Origin: Candidatus Marispirochaeta associata
GTDB taxonomy: Bacteria > Spirochaetota > Spirochaetia > JC444 > Marispirochaetaceae
Assembly (NCBI GenBank): GCA_001749745.1
Contig: JWTM01000532.1
Coordinates: 372,001 to 436,000 of the forward strand
DNA length: 64,000 nt
Reading direction: 5' to 3'
The translations under genes were made by a program, and so were the position numbers. The notes under the pieces were generated by a model, which saw only the letters and a program-made list of their open reading frames with translations, made no database searches and was not told where the DNA came from. Shown here one piece after another: positions 20,401 through 30,736 of the stretch. The number at the start of each line of letters is the position of its first letter. Position 1 is the first letter of the stretch.

Positions 20401-22122
20401 ATGATGGCGAACGTACCACGCATTCAGAAAAAACCAATCAGCGTGCCGGCACCTGCACCGGCCCGACAGTTTATCGAAGTAGATCCCCCCGACCGGTCCT
20501 TCCAGGGACAAGACTTCACGATGGATGTGCTCAACCTGGGCTTCAGCATCCTGAAATTGTGGGAGAATTCCGAGTACAACAAAGGCCTTCGGGAGTGGAA
20601 CGAGGCCTATCTACAATGGGACCGTGATCGCCAGGCAGTCCTCTACAACGTTGACGAAGAGACCGGAATGTATGAGTACCAGCTCAATGGCCGGCGGTTT
20701 GATGAGTTCATGGAGGACTACATCGAAACCCGACGTGAGCAGCGTCCGAACAACATCGCCACTGCGCGTCTCGAAACACAGATCCGAGAACAGGGAATCA
20801 ACCTGCACCATCAGGCTGAGAAGCTCGCAACTCAGCTCACCCTGGATCGAGCAACCGTGGAGCTCAATGATACGATCCAGTCCGCGATCGATGCCGGTGA
20901 TTATACGATGCTCGGCACCGTCCTCGATGAGGCGATGCAGGCAGGCGTGATCTCTGATGCTCAGCACAAAACCTTCCGGGATGAGGGCGGTTATCAGATC
21001 TACCGCAACGACGCCCGCCAGATGGCTCAATCCTTCGGCTTCGAGGAGGGGATTAAGTATCTCTCCGATACCTCGAACTTCCAGCAGCTGAAGGACAAGG
21101 ATCGCTCAGCCCTGATCAACGAGCTCCGCCGGGATCTCAATATCCAGCGAGCCGAAGAGAAGCGCCAGCGAGACCAGCGCAACGATCAGCTGAATGATCA
21201 TGCCTGGTCGCTCCTGGAACAAAACCGGCTCAGCTCGGCGATGATCATGTCGGATGCATTCAATGAGATGTACGACGGGGACCGCTCGGTCTGGTACAAC
21301 CGGATGATGGCCCTGGAAAAGGCCGGCTCCGAAGGGAGCGGCAATGAGAGTCCGGAGAGTCAGAATCGGCAGCGTGAGATCCTCACCCGGATCAACGATG
21401 GTGAAGATCATTATGAGATCGACGAGGATATCACCCAGGCGATCGAGGAGGGGATCTTCACCGCTGATAAAGGCCGCACCCTGATGAATCACAACGATGC
21501 AAAGAACGAGGACTATGGCTTCAATGCCGGGAAGGGGATTCTCGATGAAGCCCTGAAGAACGAGGAGCTCACGGCCACTGAGTACACTCGGCTCTTTGAG
21601 GAATATAAGCGGGAGTGGGCAGCAGCAAAGCGGACCGGCGAAGGGGAGCTGTCCGCCTCTCGATGGAGTCCTGAAGAGGCAGTGAAAGCGGCACAGAATC
21701 TGATCAGGCCAACTCAGGCTCCGCGAATCGCCCTCGGCCTCACTATGAATCCTGGACTCTTTCAACGCGCTGGTTCCTTCCTCAATCCGTTCTCTGATCG
21801 CGCCGATGACAAGGCCGCTTGGACGCAGAAGAAAATCGATGAGGGTGCCTTTATTGGCAATGTTGAAGAGAACCTTGATGCCCTCCGCTCTCTCGGCGCA
21901 TCCCAAGCCCAGCTCTTCAGCGCGGCAAGCGGCGTCGGTGTTGAAACGATCAAGCTCGAGAAGAAGAACGGGAACCCGATCTTTCTCGCGGCCAACGGTC
22001 GCTGGTACACAATCAAAATCAATGAGCGAAATGATGAATACATCCTCATGTGGGATGAATCGGCTCAGGAGTGGATACAAACCGAGGAGACACGCACGTG
22101 GAGTGGGAAGAGAGTACGCTAA
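20401..22122 (+). CDS. Internal virion/ejection protein (gp15-like)
   Basis: A 573-residue protein. After a Pro/Ala-rich start it is almost entirely charged alpha-helix, with repeated Q/E/R-rich stretches (for example REQGINLHHQAEKLATQLTLDR) and no signal peptide or membrane segment. Size, helical composition and position correspond to gp15-type ejection proteins that build the periplasmic tunnel. Its end overlaps the polyvalent protein gene by 52 bp. Confidence 0.65.
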   Translation: MMANVPRIQKKPISVPAPAPARQFIEVDPPDRSFQGQDFTMDVLNLGFSILKLWENSEYNKGLREWNEAYLQWDRDRQAVLYNVDEETGMYEYQLNGRRFDEFMEDYIETRREQRPNNIATARLETQIREQGINLHHQAEKLATQLTLDRATVELNDTIQSAIDAGDYTMLGTVLDEAMQAGVISDAQHKTFRDEGGYQIYRNDARQMAQSFGFEEGIKYLSDTSNFQQLKDKDRSALINELRRDLNIQRAEEKRQRDQRNDQLNDHAWSLLEQNRLSSAMIMSDAFNEMYDGDRSVWYNRMMALEKAGSEGSGNESPESQNRQREILTRINDGEDHYEIDEDITQAIEEGIFTADKGRTLMNHNDAKNEDYGFNAGKGILDEALKNEELTATEYTRLFEEYKREWAAAKRTGEGELSASRWSPEEAVKAAQNLIRPTQAPRIALGLTMNPGLFQRAGSFLNPFSDRADDKAAWTQKKIDEGAFIGNVEENLDALRSLGASQAQLFSAASGVGVETIKLEKKNGNPIFLAANGRWYTIKINERNDEYILMWDESAQEWIQTEETRTWSGKRVR

Positions 22123-25100
22123 ACCCTGATGATGAACAGCACCCTATTCCCGAAGGCCTGGAGGTCATTGATCCCACACAGCCAGCACCGCCGGCCGCGC
22201 CAGCAGGGATCGAGACCTATGATGCACCGGTAGCAACGCCGGCAGAGCTCTCCCAGGCGGTGATGAAATACGCCCTATCCGCTGAAGATCTGTGGGCCGA
22301 AGAAGCGAAGCTTAAAACCGTAAGCCTTCTTTCACGCATGACCGACTACTCTCCCGAGTACATCATGGAGAACTATGTCACGCTAATGAAAGAATGGACC
22401 GGCGGGGAGATCTCGCCCCAGGCCTGGTATACCGCCGTCAAGAACTCCTGGGATACTGGCTGGCTCAATTATGAGCGGGGGAAACTCGGCTATGAGCTCG
22501 CCTTCGAAGGCGGTGGCATTGATACCCTCGCTCAGCTTGAAGAGCTCGAACAACGGATGCCGGAAATAGATACCCTCAAGCGAGATCTCCCCGTTGCGGC
22601 GCTCAAAGCAGCGGCGGAAATGCTCCCCTTCTGGATCCGTGGGGGAATCGAAGCGGGACAGGGAGCTACGGGACGATCGCATACCAATGAACGAGCTCAG
22701 GAACAAGCTCTGGACAGCCTACAAAAAATCGATCCGGAGCTTGCGGCGAAGTATGAGGAAGAGGAGTTTCTCTATATGGCTCCCTCCTTCGGGAGTTTCT
22801 ACTCCCTTGGAATGGCAGCCTCCGGCGCTGAAGCAATCGGCAAGGTAGAGGCGGGGCTCGCATACCTCGATATGGTCGAGAGCGGGATCAATGAGCGCCA
22901 TGCCCGACTCGCGGCCGCACCGGTTGGGATTATCAATGGTGCAATTGAGGTCCTGCAAGTCTCGAAACTCCCGGGAATCAAGCAACTTCTCAGTAAAGCA
23001 GCCCGAGAAGCAACGACAGAAGTCGTAACCAAAGGGATCTTACACACCGCAGCCCGGGGGCTCATGGAATATGGCAAAACTATTGCCACCGAGACCGCAC
23101 AGGAGACGCTCCAAGAACTCACCAACATCCTCTTCGAGCGGATCGCCACCAACGCCCACAACCGGGTCGAGAAAGACGAGAAAAAACAGGTGGACCCAGC
23201 GACTCTCGATGCGACGCTGGCTCGTCTTTCAGAGACAATAAAACAGTCAGTTTTGGCTTTTTCCGTGATGGGAATGCCCGGAACTGTGGTCCATTCTGCG
23301 AAGGATCTCCAAAGAGCGAAGAACACAGGCGACCAGATCTCCCAGGATGTTGAGGCAGGCGTTCGGCCTTCACAGGCAATACTCAAGCACACGACTGAAG
23401 ACCCTACCGCCGAACCACAGACGAAAAGTGAGAAAATCGCTGAGTTTATCGCCACAGGCGAGGAGGCTGCTGTCGATGAGGTGATCGAACAGCTCGCCGA
23501 TGAAGAGGAAGCAGCACAGTCAGCTGAGCCTTGGATGCAGACCTCGGAGGAATACACCGCAGCACAGGACGAGATCAGTCGAGAACTCGATGCCGAAATC
23601 GAGGCTGCAGCCGAAGAGGAATTGCTCGGCAAGAATGAGGCATCCCTAGAGATTGATGAAGAACTAATCGCTTCTGGAAAGGATGCAGCGGGTCCAGAAA
23701 AGACCCGGGCGCGGTTCCAAGAGCAACTAGAGAAGGCCTTTCCTGCCTATACCCCCCAAGAGGTTGCCGGCGCGATCGAGTTTGCCCAGATTCGGGCCGA
23801 CGCGATGCAGATGCCCCTTAAAGAGTACCTCGACACCTATATGGATCAAGAGATCGTCACCCGAGATCCTGGAACACTTACTATGACCGGGAAGAAAGGC
23901 GCCGTTGAGTTTCTCGAAATGGGCCGGGCTATCATTCGCACCGGCGACGCAGCCGACTTCGGCACCTGGGTCCATGAGAACGGCCACATATTCCGTCGGC
24001 AACTTACCGATGATCAAGAAGCCGTACTGCGTGAATGGACCGGCTTCGAAGGAGAGTGGGGGACCGAGGCCGCCCGGGACGCTGAAGAGATGTTCTCCAA
24101 TGGGCTCATTCAGTATGCCCGGGAAGGAGTCTATCCAAATGAACGCGTCAAAACCCTCTTTGATCAATTCATCGATTTCCTGAATCGGGTCTATGCCTTC
24201 CTTGATGAGCGAGTGGTACTCAATGACGCCATGCGCCAGGTCTATCACGAGCTCCTGGGCGGCACCACCGGCCCCACGCCAGCACCCACGGTGAAACAAA
24301 ATGCAATCATCGAGAAGGAGATTCCGCTCTTCCAGTACATCGGCGAGAAGGCGACGCTTTCAGCGATACAGTCGGAAAACCTCTCAGTCGCCAAGAAGAT
24401 GGAAAAGGATGGAATGGCTCCCGATACGATCCGGCTCGCTACCGGGTGGTTCCGAGGTCCATATGATCAGCTCTGGCGCTATGAGATCATGGAGAACAAG
24501 GCCATCCTCCTAAACGACTATGAGGAAATCTCAGAGTCGATCGGTGAACTCAGGACACAGATTCGCTATCCGGAACTGTATGATGCCTATCCTGAACTCG
24601 CCTGGATCCCCACTAAACTGGTCATCGATCCGGATGCAGATCAGCTCATGAAAGGCTATACCGCCCTCAATCGACGGATCGGGAAAGGGAACCGCAATCG
24701 GTACTACATCAATCTGACCGCCAAGAATCCGGAAATCTTACGCTCCGCCCTGTTCCATGAGATCCAGCACGTGATCCAGGATATCGAAGGCTATGCCCGC
24801 GGCGGAAGCGATACTGAGTTCATCAACCGATCTGCATACGAGCAGGACCGCCGTGTGATCGAAACCGAGATCCGGGAGTTCATCGGAAGGCAACCGGAAG
24901 ATGCACGCCACTATATGCATGAACGACTGCAGATCGGGGCCATGCGCGATGCTATCCTCCTCAGCTACAACGATGAAGAAATCGCCCAGGATCTACGTCT
25001 CAAGGAGCAACTCACTAATCTGGATCATGCCCAGCTGACCAGTCAGTCACCCTTCTATAAAGAGCACCCCGGAATGGCGAAGGCCTTCACCCGGTTGGTA

Positions 25101-28100
25101 ATTAAACGGGACCGACTCTTCAACTTGGAACGCCGCCTGACGCCACAGGACCAATATCTCCGGCTCGCTGGTGAATTGGAAGCTAGGGATATCCAGTCCC
25201 GCTTCTGGCTATCCGCTGAGGAGCGGAAAGGGATTGCGCCGTTCTCTTCATCCAGCTTCATCCTCCAGGATGAGGTGATCGTCCGCTATGATGATCCTAT
25301 TGCCGCTCTGATCGCCGATAACCTCGACCAAAGCCTAGAGAGTGAACTCGTTAGGGAAGCCGAAGGGTATGAGACCCTAGATGCATTCCGCGATGCGATC
25401 CGTGATCGCGCTCTCTTTCATGGGACCGCCGAACCAATCGAAGGGAAGCTCCGCGCCGGTGGCTATGACGATATGTTTTGGACTGCAACTTCTCCCGATG
25501 TTGCACAAAACTACATCCCCGAAAGCGGCTCGATGCAGTTCTACAGCTTCGATCAGTATGCACTCAACGATGTGTTGCCGCCGCATAAAGACTTTCACCC
25601 GCTCCTGAAACAAATGGGCTATGATCTCGCGGATTTCAATATCGAATACAATCAGAATGGCCGCGCGATCAGCTATCGCACGGAGGACCGGAACGGGAGG
25701 CGACTGCCGGATAGTGCGGGCGCCGAGGCCTTCCTTGAGAGCCTCGGCTACCAGAAAAACCACTATGGTCAGTACCAGGCGAAAACCAATGCCTCAGGCA
25801 CTATATTCCGCGCCGACTACCAGATGCCCGGAACTCTGTTTATCGCCTTCGGACGCGAGAAGCTCTCTATCCTCGACATATCTACCGGCGAAACCGATCT
25901 CATGGACCTCCAGTATCATAAGCTTAATCTCTTCCGGGAAGCCGAGAAGCAGGGCTATGATGGCGTTAAGATCGATGATTTCGCCCACCATGGTGAACTC
26001 GGTCACCGCTCAATCGGGATTTTTCAAGGATCGATAGAAAAGCTCCGGATCGTTTCAATCCCCGCGAAAGCCTTTGCCTGGGATGGCTGGGAGGACGTAC
26101 AACGCGCGTCAACGCCTGAATTTGACCAGTGGATTAAGGATCTCTATGCCGAATCCCATGCCCTCGATACAGAACCGAATATCCTGTACCAGCCGGATGA
26201 AGATGCAGTATCTTTGATCACAGATGAAGAACTGAAGGAGATTGGAGTCGCCTATGGCTCGAAAGAAGAATACCGACGATCTCTATCGGAAGCTCTTTCC
26301 GGACTGCGACAGCTGGCCACCCGTGAGAAACGACGCCGTACCCTTCCCCATGGAAGAGGACGACTTCGAGAAGGCAGCTCCGAAGTCGCGATCGACGATA
26401 TCAAGCGCATCAATCTCGTCGGAAAAACGGTCACCGGACCCCGAGAACTAGCTGAACTCTTTTCTCTTTTCCGCAATCCTCGCGTAGAAATCTTTCAGAT
26501 CCTCTATACCTCAGAAACTGGTGAAATCCTCGGCCATACTGCAATTACCGCAGGGATTCCCTCGTCTGTACAAGCTGCATTAGGACAAACACGAACCGAA
26601 GGTCATGAGCGCGTAAGGGAAACGATGAAGAGACTTGGGGCTTCCAAGGTCTATATAGCGCACAATCATCCGTCGGGTGATCCACGAGCTTCAGACGCAG
26701 ATTTCAGCGTTACCATTGGGTATCGTGAGTCTCTTGGCGACTCCTTCGGCGGTCACATCATTATCGATCACGAGCTCTACAACATTCTCACTGGCACAGA
26801 CGATTTCGATTTTATTGAACCGTTCATACAGCCAAAGCGCTCCTATCAATCAACCAACGTCCAGAATGAGTTCACGATCTCTTCATCCGATGATGCTGCT
26901 TTGCGTGTAAAAGAACTTTTTGAAAAACCAAAGACGACAGTAATGCTGGCACTCAATAACAAACACAAGATTGTCGCCTGGTCCTATATCGAACCTCAGA
27001 ACGCCGTCTCCTTTCAACCGGCAATGAAAGCCCTCCGAGCTTTTGGAGGATCTAAAGCTATCCTCATCACCAATGATGATGCCGTCTACACAGCAACGAA
27101 AGAGTGGCAAGATCGCGTGCAAGAGAAATTCCTGCCCCATGATCCTTACCTGGATATCATAAGAGTCGCCACGAAAACTGGCGCGTACATCACATCAGCG
27201 GTTGAAGAAGGGCTGCATATAGGTGGCCGCTGGCAAGATATTAAGCGCTACTATGACAAGGAAGCTGGCCGGCCCGGCTATCGCTATGTGGTCAACAACG
27301 AAGCCGATCAGCGCGTTCTCTTTCAGGAGGAGGAAGAATCAGATCATGAACGGCAGGTCCGGGAAGCCGTCGAGCAGGGGCTCCCTGTCCCTGAACGCGT
27401 GCTCCAGGAGTATGCTGATCGCGAATGGGCGGCCGCAGAGCTCGAATCTCGCCAAGAGGGACGCGAGCTTCCCTATGGCTTTGAATGGCTCTATGACGAA
27501 GCGAAAAACTTCTCCAGTTCCACTGAGTTTACCGACTACCTGCGTGCCGTCATTGACTTTGATAACGTTCAGTCCCTGAAGGAGAAGCTGGAAGATCCGA
27601 CAGCCTTCCAGCGCTGGGTCGAACGAATCTGGAACCAGGCTAATCAGGAGCTCCTCAACCGGGATGAGGCCAATCGCCGCTTTATCGACGAGATCGAGAA
27701 CCCTGAGAGTCTCCGCGCCCTTATCGACACCATCACTGTCCCGGACGCCGCCGGCATGTCGGTCTCCCCGATTCTGTGGGGGATCAGCCGGCGGAAGGGC
27801 TCCGGCCTTTCCGATCGCCAATATGCTGCCGCGTTCAAGATTGTCTCTCAGAATCCTACCAAGTACCGCACCATCGAGGCAGCGATCCTCCAGGATGAGG
27901 ATATGATCAGGCAGCTGCAGTATGAGGAGACGATGGAGGGCCTTGATATAACTAAAGCCAGAGAAGAAGCCGAAGCTCAGGCCGCCGAGAATCTCAGAAA
28001 TGAAGCTCTCAGACTTCTGGAAGGGACCAAGGATGAGGTGATCGAGCGACTAATCTCCGGCGAGCTCAAGCTGCAGGAGGCGATGGATGCCGCCGAACAG

Positions 28101-30719
28101 GCGGAGAAGGAATCGGCTCAGCTGAAACGGACAATCAAAAAGTACGAGCGAGAGATCGCCACCGACAACCAGCGACTCCGTCGAGCAGAAGAAGTCTGGC
28201 GTGAGGAACACGGCAAGAACAAGGCGGCCGAACGCACCATCGCCCGGCTACAGCAGAAGATTGAGAAAACCGAACAGGCCCGAAAGAAGGAAGCCGCCCG
28301 GATCCACAACATCTATGCCCGGGAAAAGGCGCGGAAGAGGGCACGGGAAGCCAAGCTCCACATCGCAAAACTCATCATGAACCCTGTCCCCAAAACAGTC
28401 GCTTTCGAGTATCGGCAGAAGATCGAGGCGATACAGGATACCATCGATCCACACTTCCGCCGAAAAGGCACCATCGAGCTCCTGATCCGCGAACAGCGCT
28501 TTCTGGATGATCATGACGTTCTCTTCGACGATCCACGCACCCGGAATCGAGAGCTCGTGGAGTCCATCGTCTCACCGAAGGTCCGCAATATCATTTTCAA
28601 GAAGTCCCTCAACAACTGGACCTATGATGATCTCCTGGAGGTCTGGCATGAGGTGGAGCTTCTCATTATCGAAGGTCGGATGGAGCAGGAGCTCAAGATA
28701 AGCGCGGAGTGGGCAGAGGTGAAGGGGTATGCCCGGAGTATGGAGTGGCGGCTCCACCAGGGTAAGCCAGCGATTACTGCCAAAACTATCGGCTCAGACC
28801 TGGACCGGAAACAGGATCGCTCGAAGTTTTGGGGTGCCGTGTTTGCCACCCTCCGGCCCAACCGGATCCTCAATATGTTCGACAACACCGATGAGCGCGG
28901 ACCATTCCACGAATACTTCGGGCAGAAGATCAACGCACTCACCGATGAGGAGCTCCGCAACATCCAGAAGCGGCAAGAGCGGATTAAAGCAAAGATGCAG
29001 GAGCTCGGGATTAACCCGCAGACCCTCTCCCGGCGGATCTGGCTCAATAACCAATCCTTCTCCGCCGATGCGGTCATGGATATGTATGCCGGCGTCAAGA
29101 ACGATCTCAAACGCGCCGCTATCCTTAACGGTAATCATCTCACCATGGGCGATATCACCCTGCTGACATCTCAGCTCAGTGAAAATGAACGCATCCTTGC
29201 TGATGAGATCATCAAGGAATACGACGAGAATTATGAGCGGATCCGCCAGGCTTTCATCGATTACGCGAATGAGGATATGGGCCATGAGCTTTTCTACACC
29301 CCCATCATTCGGACAGAGCTCGACGGGCTCCAGTTCAAGGATCAAATGGCCCAGGAGCTTCTCGCCCGGCAGCACCTACGAAGCGCCTACGCCGAAAAGG
29401 GATTTACCAAGAGTCGCATCCATATCAAGAAAGAGCACCACCCACCAGTCCGCCTCGGCCTCGTCTCAACCTGGATGGGCCAGGTAGCACGGCAGGAGCA
29501 CTTCGCGGTCACCAGTAAGCATATCCGGCAGATGCAGCGCGTCCTGAAAGAGGTCAACTTCAAAACCGCAATGCGAAACAAATACACGACCCAGGGGCTG
29601 AAGTGGCTCCAGGCCTATATCGACGGCTTCGCGGATCCAAATATCTATCGGGATCTCACCCCTGGATCGAAGATTTCCCGGATGCTCCGTAATAACATGG
29701 CATTGGCCTATCTCTCCTTTAACATGGTAACCGTTCTGAAACAGGCTCCCTCGATCGCCTATTATCTCGGCTACGCCGGCCCGCAGCACATCATAGGCGC
29801 CGCCCTGGAAGGGATGCAGAGCCCCCATAAGCTCAAAGAGTTCGTTGAGTCCCGGGATCCCCAAGTTGCCAATCGTTCCATCGACCGGATCATGGAAGAG
29901 ATTCAGCAGACCGATAAAACCGGCTATGACCTGATCATCGCCAAGATCGGCAAAATCGGCATGGTCCCGATCGCCATGATGGACAAGACTATGGTCTGCA
30001 TCGGCTGGAAGGCCTGTTATGACCGCGCCACGGCCAAAGGAATGAGTGAGGAGGAGGCCATCAGATATGCCCAAGATGCGACCCTCAAGACCCAGCCGGC
30101 AGCCAGGGCAAAGGATCTTGCCCAGGTCTATCGCTCTAATGAAGGGCTGAACTGGCTATTAATGTTCTCAAACCAGCTGAATCAGCTCTTCAACATTGCC
30201 GTCTACGACATCCCCACTGCAGCCCGCAAAGCCTTTTCGAACAAGACTCCCAAAGGAATTAAGACGACACAGAAAGAAATCTTGGCCGGACAAATTGCTG
30301 GCTATGTAATCGGCTCACTGGTGATGGGCACCGTCAACCGCCGTGGCCGGCCGCCGGAAAAACCAGACGAGGGAATCCTCGATGTGTGGCATCAGTTCCT
30401 ATCTTCAGTCCCGATCTTGGGCCGCGACATTATGAACGCCGCAAAAGGCTGGGATACCGGCGTGAAGCCGTTCGAGTTTGTCACCGGTACTGTCGAATCG
30501 GTCGTCACCTTCTCCAAACTCCTCAAAGGGGAACGCCTCAAGCAGAAACAAATTGAACGGGCGATCAAGCGTTTCCTGGAGTCTCTCGCCGTCGGCGGCG
30601 GAATACCCTATATCAGCCCGAAGCGCTTCATTGAAGGCATACGACATAAAGAATTGAAACGAAAGCCATGGAAGATCCTGCAATACATCTTCCTTGGCGG
30701 CGAACCCCGCGGAGATTAA
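22071..30719 (+). CDS. Giant polyvalent ejection protein: two zincin motifs, ADP-ribosyltransferase-like and JAMM/RadC-like regions
   Basis: A 2,882-residue protein. The frame starts with GTG 22071; a second GTG at 22098 has a better Shine-Dalgarno (GAGG) and may be the true start. In order: a helical N-terminus (1-600); H635-E-N-G-H639, a zincin motif; H896-E-I-Q-H900 followed by a charged helix, a second zincin motif; about 1110-1335, an ADP-ribosyltransferase-like region of the polyvalent-protein type (H1117 in ALFHGT, later a YDGVKIDDF block); about 1430-1560, a RadC/JAMM domain with HNHPSGD and ligands H1531, H1533, S1541, D1544; a related domain without active site; a coiled coil at about 2000-2100; and a C-terminal region with hydrophobic segments. 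The position equals gp16 of podoviruses. It should be injected with the DNA and act on host proteins at once. Enzyme activities are inferred from motifs. Confidence 0.75.
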   Translation: MDTNRGDTHVEWEESTLNPDDEQHPIPEGLEVIDPTQPAPPAAPAGIETYDAPVATPAELSQAVMKYALSAEDLWAEEAKLKTVSLLSRMTDYSPEYIMENYVTLMKEWTGGEISPQAWYTAVKNSWDTGWLNYERGKLGYELAFEGGGIDTLAQLEELEQRMPEIDTLKRDLPVAALKAAAEMLPFWIRGGIEAGQGATGRSHTNERAQEQALDSLQKIDPELAAKYEEEEFLYMAPSFGSFYSLGMAASGAEAIGKVEAGLAYLDMVESGINERHARLAAAPVGIINGAIEVLQVSKLPGIKQLLSKAAREATTEVVTKGILHTAARGLMEYGKTIATETAQETLQELTNILFERIATNAHNRVEKDEKKQVDPATLDATLARLSETIKQSVLAFSVMGMPGTVVHSAKDLQRAKNTGDQISQDVEAGVRPSQAILKHTTEDPTAEPQTKSEKIAEFIATGEEAAVDEVIEQLADEEEAAQSAEPWMQTSEEYTAAQDEISRELDAEIEAAAEEELLGKNEASLEIDEELIASGKDAAGPEKTRARFQEQLEKAFPAYTPQEVAGAIEFAQIRADAMQMPLKEYLDTYMDQEIVTRDPGTLTMTGKKGAVEFLEMGRAIIRTGDAADFGTWVHENGHIFRRQLTDDQEAVLREWTGFEGEWGTEAARDAEEMFSNGLIQYAREGVYPNERVKTLFDQFIDFLNRVYAFLDERVVLNDAMRQVYHELLGGTTGPTPAPTVKQNAIIEKEIPLFQYIGEKATLSAIQSENLSVAKKMEKDGMAPDTIRLATGWFRGPYDQLWRYEIMENKAILLNDYEEISESIGELRTQIRYPELYDAYPELAWIPTKLVIDPDADQLMKGYTALNRRIGKGNRNRYYINLTAKNPEILRSALFHEIQHVIQDIEGYARGGSDTEFINRSAYEQDRRVIETEIREFIGRQPEDARHYMHERLQIGAMRDAILLSYNDEEIAQDLRLKEQLTNLDHAQLTSQSPFYKEHPGMAKAFTRLVIKRDRLFNLERRLTPQDQYLRLAGELEARDIQSRFWLSAEERKGIAPFSSSSFILQDEVIVRYDDPIAALIADNLDQSLESELVREAEGYETLDAFRDAIRDRALFHGTAEPIEGKLRAGGYDDMFWTATSPDVAQNYIPESGSMQFYSFDQYALNDVLPPHKDFHPLLKQMGYDLADFNIEYNQNGRAISYRTEDRNGRRLPDSAGAEAFLESLGYQKNHYGQYQAKTNASGTIFRADYQMPGTLFIAFGREKLSILDISTGETDLMDLQYHKLNLFREAEKQGYDGVKIDDFAHHGELGHRSIGIFQGSIEKLRIVSIPAKAFAWDGWEDVQRASTPEFDQWIKDLYAESHALDTEPNILYQPDEDAVSLITDEELKEIGVAYGSKEEYRRSLSEALSGLRQLATREKRRRTLPHGRGRLREGSSEVAIDDIKRINLVGKTVTGPRELAELFSLFRNPRVEIFQILYTSETGEILGHTAITAGIPSSVQAALGQTRTEGHERVRETMKRLGASKVYIAHNHPSGDPRASDADFSVTIGYRESLGDSFGGHIIIDHELYNILTGTDDFDFIEPFIQPKRSYQSTNVQNEFTISSSDDAALRVKELFEKPKTTVMLALNNKHKIVAWSYIEPQNAVSFQPAMKALRAFGGSKAILITNDDAVYTATKEWQDRVQEKFLPHDPYLDIIRVATKTGAYITSAVEEGLHIGGRWQDIKRYYDKEAGRPGYRYVVNNEADQRVLFQEEEESDHERQVREAVEQGLPVPERVLQEYADREWAAAELESRQEGRELPYGFEWLYDEAKNFSSSTEFTDYLRAVIDFDNVQSLKEKLEDPTAFQRWVERIWNQANQELLNRDEANRRFIDEIENPESLRALIDTITVPDAAGMSVSPILWGISRRKGSGLSDRQYAAAFKIVSQNPTKYRTIEAAILQDEDMIRQLQYEETMEGLDITKAREEAEAQAAENLRNEALRLLEGTKDEVIERLISGELKLQEAMDAAEQAEKESAQLKRTIKKYEREIATDNQRLRRAEEVWREEHGKNKAAERTIARLQQKIEKTEQARKKEAARIHNIYAREKARKRAREAKLHIAKLIMNPVPKTVAFEYRQKIEAIQDTIDPHFRRKGTIELLIREQRFLDDHDVLFDDPRTRNRELVESIVSPKVRNIIFKKSLNNWTYDDLLEVWHEVELLIIEGRMEQELKISAEWAEVKGYARSMEWRLHQGKPAITAKTIGSDLDRKQDRSKFWGAVFATLRPNRILNMFDNTDERGPFHEYFGQKINALTDEELRNIQKRQERIKAKMQELGINPQTLSRRIWLNNQSFSADAVMDMYAGVKNDLKRAAILNGNHLTMGDITLLTSQLSENERILADEIIKEYDENYERIRQAFIDYANEDMGHELFYTPIIRTELDGLQFKDQMAQELLARQHLRSAYAEKGFTKSRIHIKKEHHPPVRLGLVSTWMGQVARQEHFAVTSKHIRQMQRVLKEVNFKTAMRNKYTTQGLKWLQAYIDGFADPNIYRDLTPGSKISRMLRNNMALAYLSFNMVTVLKQAPSIAYYLGYAGPQHIIGAALEGMQSPHKLKEFVESRDPQVANRSIDRIMEEIQQTDKTGYDLIIAKIGKIGMVPIAMMDKTMVCIGWKACYDRATAKGMSEEEAIRYAQDATLKTQPAARAKDLAQVYRSNEGLNWLLMFSNQLNQLFNIAVYDIPTAARKAFSNKTPKGIKTTQKEILAGQIAGYVIGSLVMGTVNRRGRPPEKPDEGILDVWHQFLSSVPILGRDIMNAAKGWDTGVKPFEFVTGTVESVVTFSKLLKGERLKQKQIERAIKRFLESLAVGGGIPYISPKRFIEGIRHKELKRKPWKILQYIFLGGEPRGD

Positions 30720-30736
30720 CAAGGAGGATCAGCTGT

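Noticed and set aside
21106..22080. 324-codon leftward frame within the gp15-like gene
   Set aside because: Opposes a coupled late operon, lacks a ribosome site and has hydrophobic composition typical of antisense frames.
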